From Agrobacterium cucumeris (lineage in GTDB: Bacteria; Pseudomonadota; Alphaproteobacteria; Rhizobiales; Rhizobiaceae): a DNA stretch of 64,000 nt. Of this stretch, positions 58,862-64,000 are shown piece by piece. Within the stretch, counting starts at the first letter, position 1; every line of letters starts with the position of its first letter. The position numbers and the translations under genes were made by a program. Location of the stretch: positions 1,979,001-2,043,000 of the forward strand of contig NZ_CP080388.1 in NCBI RefSeq assembly GCF_030036535.1, given 5' to 3'. The notes under the pieces were generated by a model that ran no database searches, was not told the origin of the DNA, and worked only from the letters and a program-made list of their open reading frames with translations.

Positions 58862-59464
58862 ATGAATATTGCAGCACGTCTGTCTTTGACGGCCATGATC
58901 GCACTGGCCGCGACATCATCTTTCGCGTCTGAAGATATGACTTCGGAGACGAGCGAGGCGATATTTGGTTTCGCTGGCGCCATGACGAAAGAAGACATGC
59001 TGAAAAGTGCGGCGCTCATTCCCGTGGAATATGAAAGAAACGCCACTATCGGCGGCGGCTACCAGTTTTATCCCTACCGCATCGGCAATGTAAAACTGGG
59101 CGGCGAGATCGGTATTGCCGCCAGATTTGGCAAAGGCTTCACCGGCGAAGTCTGGGCGGGCCCGGTCGCCCGGTATGAGCAGATCAGGCTTGGGGAGCGG
59201 CTGTTCATCACGCCAAGCTTTACTGCCGGTCTCAGCCTTGTCACGGATGCGCAGCCGGGCCGCGAGCGTGAGCAGGAAATCAAGGACGACGGCAATGCCA
59301 ATGTCCTGTTTTATCTCGGGCCGGAAATCAACGTCTCCTTCAGCGAGGATTCCTCGACGGAATTCTTCTGGCGTCTTCACCACCGTTCCGGCGGTGGCAA
59401 AACTTTGGGCAATATGAAGGGCGCCACAAACGCCAATGTATTCGGTGTCCGCTACAAGTTTTGA
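58862..59464 (+). CDS. Small outer-membrane beta-barrel protein, possibly PagL-like lipid A deacylase
   Basis: The 200-residue protein starts at the ATG at 58862, eight bases after GGAG. The signal peptide ends 'TSSFAS' near residue 22. The rest alternates as amphipathic strands and ends 'NVFGVRYKF' with a C-terminal phenylalanine, as in outer-membrane barrels. The segment 'FFWRLHHRSGGGKTLG' near the C-terminus recalls the catalytic His-x-Ser region of PagL-type lipid A 3-O-deacylases. The match is loose, and an uncharacterised barrel is the safe call. Confidence 0.62.
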   Translation: MNIAARLSLTAMIALAATSSFASEDMTSETSEAIFGFAGAMTKEDMLKSAALIPVEYERNATIGGGYQFYPYRIGNVKLGGEIGIAARFGKGFTGEVWAGPVARYEQIRLGERLFITPSFTAGLSLVTDAQPGREREQEIKDDGNANVLFYLGPEINVSFSEDSSTEFFWRLHHRSGGGKTLGNMKGATNANVFGVRYKF

Positions 59465-59682
59465 GACGGAAGCGCCGGGCAAAGCCTCGCGAACCGGCTG
59501 AATTTCAGTCACGTTCCTTTTTTGCTGCAAATCGTCATGACGAACCCTTGCGTCTGGTGCATGGGTGGATTGCCTTATTCTGCCTGTTCATTGGGCATGG
59601 GAAAGCGCATATAGAGGGCATCAAAGGACGCCGGAACGAAAACGTTGCTGACGTCACCTAAACCTCAAGAAAGGGTCATGTC

Positions 59683-59829
59683 ATGAACGTAGCACGCAGC
59701 TTTAACAATTGGCGCAAATATCGTCAGACCATCAACGAACTGGGCCGCATGAGCACCCGTGAACTGCACGATCTCGGTCTCGACCGCAGCCAGATCACCA
59801 GCGTTGCCCGCGCCGCAATCGGCAAATAA
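59683..59829 (+). CDS. DUF1127 small protein (YjiS-like)
   Basis: The 48-residue protein runs from ATG 59683 to TAA 59829: 'MNVARSFNNWRKYRQTINEL', 'GRMSTRELHDLGLDRSQITS', then 'VARAAIGK'. The 'W.KYR.T..EL..M..REL.DLGL.RS.I' pattern is the DUF1127 signature. Members are short, arginine-rich and often stress-induced, and in Rhodobacter one (CcaF1) is encoded with CCUCCUCCC-type sRNAs and affects RNA turnover. AAAGG precedes the start. A strong terminator follows at 59862, and the sRNA-like hairpin array begins 287 bases downstream on the same strand. Confidence 0.9.
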   Translation: MNVARSFNNWRKYRQTINELGRMSTRELHDLGLDRSQITSVARAAIGK

Positions 59830-59861
59830 TCAAGACGATATTGCCGTGTCTTAATGCCCAA

Positions 59862-59884
59862 ACGCCCGCTTCGCGGGCGTTTTT
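59862..59884 (+). terminator. Rho-independent terminator after the DUF1127 gene
   Basis: ACGCCCGC (59862-59869) pairs with GCGGGCGT (59873-59880) around a TTC loop, followed by T residues and a further T run at 59886-59891. It lies 33 bases after the DUF1127 stop. Confidence 0.92.
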
Positions 59885-60073
59885 GTTTTTTGGGCTCATT
59901 TAATCTCGTCGTCGCCTTGGGGCGCCTGTAACGAGGTTTTGCCCGATTGCGTGAAATACGGATGCCGCGTTTTTCGCAGACGATGTGGTAAGGACGGGAA
60001 GCTGTTGCATCGATATCCCGCAGCGTAAAATTCGCCATGCGCAAAATGCATATCTGTACTGCAAGCTTATGCC

Positions 60074-60101
60074 TGTGAAATGCGCAGGAAAATGCTATCT
60101 T
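60074..60101 (+). promoter_or_regulatory. Candidate promoter for the hairpin sRNA array
   Basis: TGTGAA (60074-60079) and TATCTT (60096-60101) are separated by 16 bases, and a TGC extension precedes the -10. Transcription would start near 60108, just before the first CCUCCUCCC hairpin (60116). The match to the housekeeping consensus is partial, and a stress sigma factor is possible. Confidence 0.4.
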
Positions 60102-60107
60102 CCAATC

Positions 60108-60270
60108 ATCGAAACGGATGTACCTCCTCCCACATCCTTTTGATAATGCGGGCGATCCTACTCCTCCTCCCAAGGATTGCCCCGGGGACAGCGGTTTTCC
60201 TCCTCCCATATCGCTGTTCATCTTTTCAGAAGCCTGCCGCACCTCCTCCCGCGGCAGGCTTTTCTGTTTT
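60108..60270 (+). ncRNA. Four-hairpin CCUCCUCCC sRNA array (CcsR/cuckoo-like)
   Basis: Four consecutive stem-loops each present CCUCCUCCC in the loop. Stem 1: 60116-60121/60132-60137 (6 bp). Stem 2: 60150-60159/60173-60182 (10 bp). Stem 3: 60186-60193/60212-60219 (8 bp). Stem 4: 60230-60240/60251-60261 (11 bp), followed by a U-rich tail and able to terminate. Motifs are at 60123, 60163, 60199 and 60242. The stems differ in sequence but the loops are identical, and this conservation is strong evidence for function. CCUCCUCCC is complementary to Shine-Dalgarno sequences. The same design is known in the CcsR sRNAs of Rhodobacter and the alphaproteobacterial cuckoo family, which lie near a DUF1127 gene in Rhodobacter, as here. 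The 5' end is estimated. Whether one or several RNAs are made is not visible. Confidence 0.85.
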
Positions 60271-60310
60271 CAGCCCCATCTTCCGGTCAGCCTTATTTTC
60301 AGGAATTGCC

Positions 60311-60754
60311 TCAGTCGAACGGCATCATGCCGATCGGGGTCACCGCATGTGTACCGGCGCGTTTGGCAAGCGCGTAGGACAGGCATTGTTCCACCGCGTC
60401 CTGTGGCACGGGCTTGGCAATCACTCCGGCACCGATGCCGAGATTGACGACCACTTCCGGGTTTGCGGTCATGAAAATCACCACGACGCCATGATCCTGC
60501 GAAAGACGTCTGCCGATCTCGGGGCCGGTCTGGCCGTCGGCAAGGTTGACGTCGACAAAGGCGATGTCGGCGCGGCTGCCGAGTGCAACAGCCTCATCTA
60601 GCCGGTTGGCGATGCCGATCACATCTGCCTCTTCATCCGCCTGGAGAATGGAATCCTCTATATCCATGGCGATGAGGAACTCATCTTCGACGATCAGCAC
60701 CCGCGGTTGTTCCAAGCGGAAACCCGGTTCGCTTTGCAAGACGTCTGCCAACAT
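60311..60754 (-). CDS. Single-domain response regulator
   Basis: The 147-residue protein is only a receiver domain: acidic pocket E23-D24-E25 ('IVEDEFLIA'), phosphoacceptor D68 ('AFVDVNLADG'), T97 ('FMTANPE') and K114 ('IAKPV'). The start at 60754 has GGAGG at a spacing of seven, whereas longer frames do not. There is no output domain, so it signals by protein contact or as a phosphate sink. No kinase gene is adjacent. A GGAAC-N18-TT element upstream (60797-60822) suggests control by the general stress sigma factor. Its stop is 41 bases from the end of the convergent sRNA array. Confidence 0.88.
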   Translation of the reverse strand: MLADVLQSEPGFRLEQPRVLIVEDEFLIAMDIEDSILQADEEADVIGIANRLDEAVALGSRADIAFVDVNLADGQTGPEIGRRLSQDHGVVVIFMTANPEVVVNLGIGAGVIAKPVPQDAVEQCLSYALAKRAGTHAVTPIGMMPFD

Positions 60755-61129
60755 ATGCCTGCCTCCATTCTGTGCGCCCAAGCGCTGTCGGCAAGCAAAC
60801 ACCTGTCGGCACAACTCGTTCCAAACTGAGATAAACATAGTGAATGGAGTGTAAACGGCGTGCCTTTTCGGCTATCACCATTCAATAGCGAAGCAGTTGA
60901 TTCGGTTTGGTTTTCATCCCGGGGAAGGGTGGGAGAACGTTGCCGTAGCGCATCTTTCGCCGCTGGAGCACAAGTCTTTTGGCCGCAATCGGCCGATAGC
61001 TTATATGCAATTCAACGCGTTAAAGCCTCCTTCGTGCGCCAGGAAGGAAGTGCGGGAACGCCGCCGATCATTCGCGTGCCGCGGCCAAAACGGCGCGGGA
61101 CCCTATGAGTTTAGAAAGAGAATAACACG
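60755..61129. other. 375-base divergent intergenic region without a gene
   Basis: The region separates the response regulator from ftsZ1. It contains the GGAAC-type element at 60797-60822 facing the regulator gene. Frames of up to 78 codons cross it, but none shows a plausible ribosome site and protein pattern together. The ftsZ1 promoter must lie here and was not identified. Confidence 0.6.
60797..60822 (-). promoter_or_regulatory. Candidate RpoE2/EcfG-type stress promoter of the response regulator
   Basis: On the minus strand GGAAC (60822-60818) is followed by 18 bases and then TTT (60799-60797). This fits GGAAC-N18-TT, the element reported for the rhizobial general stress sigma factor RpoE2. 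It lies about 45 bases upstream of the regulator start. It is a single match without statistics. Confidence 0.45.
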
Positions 61130-62092
61130 ATGACCCAGTCTCCGCGCGCTTCGATTGCCCGCAACACTCCCAATATCGCTGTCGTTGGCGTTGGTGGCGG
61201 TGGCGGAAATGCGATCAACAACATGATCTCCGAAGGCATTAGCGGGGTCGATTTCATCGCCGCCAATACGGATGCGCAGGCGCTGAAGAAAACCAACGCG
61301 CCGCGGATGGTCCAGCTCAGTTCCGAGCTGACCGGCGGACTTGGTGCAGGGGCCGATCCTGAGGTCGGCCGGCAGGCGGCGATCGATTCACTCGATGAGA
61401 TCATGGATCACTTGAGCGGTTACGATATGTGTTTCATCACCGCCGGCATGGGCGGTGGCACCGGCACGGGTGCTGCCCCGGTGATTGCGGAAGCCTGCCG
61501 GGCAAAGAACATCCTGACTGTTGGCGTCGTTACGCTTCCTTTCAGCTTTGAAGGTGCGCGCCGCATGCGGGCTGCCGAATACGGCTTTGCCAACCTGCTG
61601 AATACCGCCGATACCGTTATCGTCATTCCCAACCAGAATCTGCTGCGCATCGCTGACGCCGGTACCACCTTCGAGAATGCACTGAAGACGGCCGATAAGG
61701 TCCTGTCGCTCGGCGTGCGTTGCGTCACCGATCTCATCCTGCGCGAGGGTCTCGTCAATCTCGATTTCGCCGATGTGCGTTACGTCATGAAAAATGGCGG
61801 CCGGGCGCTGATGGGCACGGCGCAGGCCAAGGGCGAAAAGCGCGCCTCGGAAGCGGCGGCAGCCGCCATCGCCAACCCGCTGCTCGGCGAACCGTCGCTG
61901 AAAGAAGCGCGCGGTGCGCTGGTGGCCATCTCCGGCGGCAACGATCTGACACTCTATGAGATCGACGAGGCGATGACGCTGGTGCGCGAGGCGGTGAGCG
62001 AAGAGACGGATGTGGTGATGGGCGCTTCCTTCGACCCGACGCTGGACGGTGCTTTCAAGATCTCCGTCGTGGCCACCGGTCTGCGCAACTGA
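61130..62092 (+). CDS. ftsZ1: FtsZ paralogue lacking the C-terminal tail
   Basis: The 320-residue tubulin-like GTPase has the GTP-binding 'GVGGGGGNAINNM' near 20-32, the tubulin signature 'GGGTGTG' at 108-114, and T7 loop N210-L-D212-F-A-D215, so both nucleotide binding and hydrolysis residues are kept. It ends at 'FKISVVATGLRN', the end of the globular core. The variable linker and conserved C-terminal peptide that bind FtsA and other partners are missing. This agrees with the short FtsZ1 described in Agrobacterium beside the main division FtsZ. It is not in a division gene cluster. Confidence 0.9.
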   Translation: MTQSPRASIARNTPNIAVVGVGGGGGNAINNMISEGISGVDFIAANTDAQALKKTNAPRMVQLSSELTGGLGAGADPEVGRQAAIDSLDEIMDHLSGYDMCFITAGMGGGTGTGAAPVIAEACRAKNILTVGVVTLPFSFEGARRMRAAEYGFANLLNTADTVIVIPNQNLLRIADAGTTFENALKTADKVLSLGVRCVTDLILREGLVNLDFADVRYVMKNGGRALMGTAQAKGEKRASEAAAAAIANPLLGEPSLKEARGALVAISGGNDLTLYEIDEAMTLVREAVSEETDVVMGASFDPTLDGAFKISVVATGLRN

Positions 62093-62143
62093 GGCGCAGC
62101 TACAGCGACAGGGAGTTATGGGGGAGTACGACGGTGCGGCTCG

Positions 62144-62269
62144 TTTCTTCTCCCCGCCGGGGAGAAGGTGGCCCGAAGGGTCGGATGAGGGGGCAGCGTT
62201 GCCGAATATCTCTACCCTTGCCCCCTCATCCCGCTGCCGCGACCTTCTCCCCGGACGGGGAGAAGAAAC
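62144..62269. repeat. Large inverted intergenic repeat (RIME-like)
   Basis: TTTCTTCTCCCCG (62144-62156) is matched by CGGGGAGAAGAAA (62257-62269). Each arm also carries a local CTTCTCCCC/GGGGAGAAG hairpin, and inner arms share GGATGAGGGGG/CCCCCTCATCC. This pattern is typical of Rhizobium intergenic mosaic elements. It lies between ftsZ1 and its terminator, in a stretch (62093-62492) that otherwise contains only that terminator and an operator. Confidence 0.85.
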
Positions 62270-62348
62270 AGGCGGCGCGCTCCCCGTTCCACGATAAACT
62301 AAGCGGCGACATTTTATAAACAGCGTACACGCCACAAACCGAACAATT

Positions 62349-62384
62349 AAAAGCCGTCGCGGGTAATTTTCGTGACGGCTTTTT
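62349..62384 (+). terminator. Rho-independent terminator downstream of ftsZ1
   Basis: AAAAGCCGTC (62349-62358) pairs with GACGGCTTTT (62374-62383), extended by three more pairs inwards, around a 9-base loop, with a T run at the 3' side. The A-rich left side means it could also work on the minus strand. Confidence 0.85.
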
Positions 62385-62469
62385 GTTGTTTTTGAACAAT
62401 TATTCCGCCATTCGGGGAGGCGGGGTTGCAACGCGTCGTTGATAACGAAAAAAGATAATAGTACTCTTT

Positions 62470-62480
62470 ATGTCGACAAG
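62470..62480. promoter_or_regulatory. Candidate GntR operator before the gntR start
   Basis: The palindromic core TGTCGACA at 62471-62478 is shared exactly with the site upstream of the DHDPS-family gene (63205-63212). It lies 15 bases before the gntR start codon, next to the AAGGA ribosome site, where bound protein would block its own expression. Confidence 0.55.
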
Positions 62481-62492
62481 AAGGATTTGGTT

Positions 62493-63191
62493 ATGACGGA
62501 TATAATTGCTTCTGCCGAGCGCAAGCGCGGCTCCGGCGTAAAGATGGTCTATGATCTGCTGCGCGACGAGATTCTCGATCTGGTCCTGCCGCCGGGAAGC
62601 CCCATTGACGAGGTGCAGCTTGCCGAACGATTCAAGATGTCGCGCACGCCGATCCGTGAGGCGCTGGTGCGGCTTTCGGGCGAGGGGCTGATCGATACGC
62701 TGCCGAACCGGTCGACCATGGTGTCGAATATCGACTTCCTCAACATGCACACCTATTTCGATGCGCTGGTGCTGATGTACCGGGTCACCACCCAGCTTGC
62801 GGCACAATATCATCGCCCCGAGGATCTGGCCGGAATCCGCGCCCACAATGCGGAATTCGCCATTGCGGTGGAAGAGCAGAATGCGCTGGCGATGATTTCC
62901 ACCAATGCAGCCCTTCACCTTTCCATCGCCGAGGCAGGCCGAAACCCCTATTTCACCAGCCTGTTCAAGCGCCTGCTGGATGAGGGACGGCGCATTCTGA
63001 GGCTTTATTATCAGTCTTATGAGGATCGTCTGCCGAAGCGTTTCGTCCATGATCACGATGCAATGATCGCCGCCATCGCCGCCCGCGATATCGCCCTTTC
63101 CGAAAAACTGGCGCGTGAACATGCCGAACAGATCGTGCAGCAGGTGCAGAAATTGCTGGTGCGGAATGAGCGGCTGGAAATAAATCTGTAG
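62493..63191 (+). CDS. GntR-family regulator (FadR/FCD subfamily)
   Basis: The 232-residue protein starts at ATG 62493 after AAGGA at good spacing. The N-terminal winged helix is 'MVYDLLRDEILDLVLPPGSPIDEVQLAERFKMSRTPIREALVRLSGEGLIDTLPNR'. The C-terminal all-helical FCD ligand-binding domain follows, with candidate metal-binding histidines ('NAALHLSIAEAGRN', 'VHDHDAMIAAI', 'REHAEQIV'). It is followed at 63301 by a DHDPS-family gene preceded by a matching operator, so it probably represses an amino acid or sugar-acid catabolic operon that continues beyond the window. Confidence 0.92.
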   Translation: MTDIIASAERKRGSGVKMVYDLLRDEILDLVLPPGSPIDEVQLAERFKMSRTPIREALVRLSGEGLIDTLPNRSTMVSNIDFLNMHTYFDALVLMYRVTTQLAAQYHRPEDLAGIRAHNAEFAIAVEEQNALAMISTNAALHLSIAEAGRNPYFTSLFKRLLDEGRRILRLYYQSYEDRLPKRFVHDHDAMIAAIAARDIALSEKLAREHAEQIVQQVQKLLVRNERLEINL

Positions 63192-63213
63192 CTTGTCGAT
63201 TTCTTGTCGACAA
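63192..63213. promoter_or_regulatory. Candidate GntR operator before the DHDPS-family gene
   Basis: The perfect palindrome TTGTCGACAA (63204-63213) is preceded by a half-like CTTGTCGAT (63192-63200). It shares the core TGTCGACA with the site before gntR. It is placed about 90 bases upstream of the 63301 start, within the likely promoter. Confidence 0.6.
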
Positions 63214-63300
63214 ATAAAATACAAGATAGTAATGTCCTTGTTGAAAGGGTGGCGCATAGCTGCGTCCATTCCTGAGAACCATGTGCCTTAGGAGCTAATA

Positions 63301-64000
63301 ATGACGGCCAGCATTTTTTCCGGCGTGATTCCCGCCTTGATGACCCCCTGCAAGGATGATCGCACTCCTGATTTTGATGCGCTTGTGCGCAAGGGCAAGG
63401 AACTGATCGCCGATGGCATGTCGGCCGTCGTTTATTGCGGTTCCATGGGCGACTGGCCGCTTCTCACCGATGAGCAGCGCATGGAAGGCGTGGAGCGTCT
63501 GGTCAAGGCTGGCATCCCTGTTATCGTCGGCACCGGCGCGGTGAACACGGCGTCTGCCGTGGCGCATGCCGCGCATGCCCAGAAGGTTGGCGCCAAGGGC
63601 CTGATGGTTATCCCCCGCGTCCTGTCTCGCGGTTCGGTCATCGCGGCGCAGAAGGCGCACTTCAAGGCCATTCTCTCGGCCGCTCCTGAAATTCCGGCCG
63701 TTATCTACAACAGCCCCTATTACGGTTTCGCCACCCGCGCCGATCTCTTCTTCGCGTTACGCGCCGAACACAAGAACCTGATTGGTTTCAAGGAATTCGG
63801 CGGCCCGGCTGATATGCGTTATGCAGCTGAAAACATCACCAGCCGCGATGATGAAGTGACCCTGATGATCGGTGTCGATACCGCCGTTTTCCACGGTTTC
63901 GTCAACTGCGGTGCAACCGGCGCCATCACCGGCATCGGCAACGTGCTGCCGAAGGAAGTCATTCATCTCTGCAAGCTGTCGCAGGCCGCTGCCAAGGGTG
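63301..64000 (+). CDS. Dihydrodipicolinate synthase family aldolase/dehydratase, 3' end outside window
   Basis: The frame is open from ATG 63301 (after AGGAG) to the window edge, with 233 visible residues of about 300 expected. This (beta/alpha)8 class I aldolase-family protein has Y136 ('VIYNSPYYGF') and the Schiff-base lysine K164 ('IGFKEFGGP'). The substrate-binding 'CGSMGDWPLLTDEQR' differs from true DapA ('GTTGE'), so lysine synthesis is unlikely. A catabolic member is more likely, for example a pyrroline-4-hydroxy-2-carboxylate deaminase of hydroxyproline use or a keto-deoxy sugar acid dehydratase. The upstream GntR regulator fits a catabolic role. Confidence 0.88.
   Translation, partial: MTASIFSGVIPALMTPCKDDRTPDFDALVRKGKELIADGMSAVVYCGSMGDWPLLTDEQRMEGVERLVKAGIPVIVGTGAVNTASAVAHAAHAQKVGAKGLMVIPRVLSRGSVIAAQKAHFKAILSAAPEIPAVIYNSPYYGFATRADLFFALRAEHKNLIGFKEFGGPADMRYAAENITSRDDEVTLMIGVDTAVFHGFVNCGATGAITGIGNVLPKEVIHLCKLSQAAAKG

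Noticed and set aside
59461..59661. 66-codon frame between the barrel protein and DUF1127 gene
   Set aside because: It starts inside the stop region of the barrel gene, has no ribosome site, and the composition looks random.
59634..59662. GGAAC before the DUF1127 gene as a general-stress promoter
   Set aside because: Neither 18 nor 19 bases downstream is there a TT, so the two-part element is not met.
60116..60261. Repeated CCTCCTCCC read as a CRISPR array or simple repeat
   Set aside because: Only nine bases repeat, always in hairpin loops closed by different stems. The units are too short and irregular for CRISPR, and no cas gene is present.
60897..61133. 78-codon open frame before ftsZ1
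   Set aside because: It overlaps the ftsZ1 start, has no ribosome site and no family resemblance. It was treated as non-coding.

Overview
The window looks like a piece of an Agrobacterium/Rhizobium-group alphaproteobacterial replicon. This is an inference from gene content: an oxyR-katG pair, a short FtsZ paralogue without the usual C-terminal tail (as described for Agrobacterium FtsZ1), choline-sulfate genes of the rhizobial type, a moc-like gene set, many ABC uptake operons with private regulators, and GC-rich palindromic intergenic repeats of the kind common in Rhizobiales. No rRNA, tRNA, IS element, phage gene or CRISPR array was seen. It reads like an ordinary catabolism-rich secondary chromosome, possibly the linear chromosome of an A. 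tumefaciens relative.

Layout. 1-4 kb: a truncated RND-type membrane-fusion protein gene, divergent from a two-component system and a DUF3313 lipoprotein. 4-9.7 kb: a minus-strand cluster (LacI regulator, membrane di-iron hydroxylase, Rieske ferredoxin, sugar-type binding protein, ferredoxin reductase, TIM-barrel isomerase) matching the composition of rhizopine mocD/E/B/F/C. 9.7-13.3 kb: oxyR divergent from katG. 13.5-20.8 kb: an AraC regulator, a TonB siderophore receptor and a divergent four-gene Fe-siderophore ABC operon. 20.8-27.8 kb: an AraC regulator divergent from a branched-chain-type ABC operon that ends in an aromatic-type aldehyde dehydrogenase. 27.8-31.3 kb: a choline-sulfate regulator, choline-binding protein and choline sulfatase.

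31.3-42.6 kb: a sugar ABC operon that also carries an argininosuccinate-lyase homologue and a PfkB kinase. It is divergent from a ROK repressor, an 800-residue PIG-L deacetylase and a DMT exporter. 43.2-53.3 kb: an AraC regulator divergent from an oligopeptide-type ABC transporter flanked by two GH4 glycosidases with different active-site signatures (CHGV and CHSV), probably for an alpha-galacturonide/alpha-galactoside oligomer. 53.8-58.7 kb: an HlyD-RbbA-YhhJ type ABC export system.

58.8-64 kb: a small outer-membrane barrel protein, a 48-residue DUF1127 protein, then an array of four hairpins each presenting CCUCCUCCC in its loop. This array is the strongest RNA signal in the window and resembles the CcsR/cuckoo anti-Shine-Dalgarno sRNA family. 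A single-domain response regulator, tail-less ftsZ1, a GntR regulator and a truncated DHDPS-family gene under probable GntR operators complete the window.
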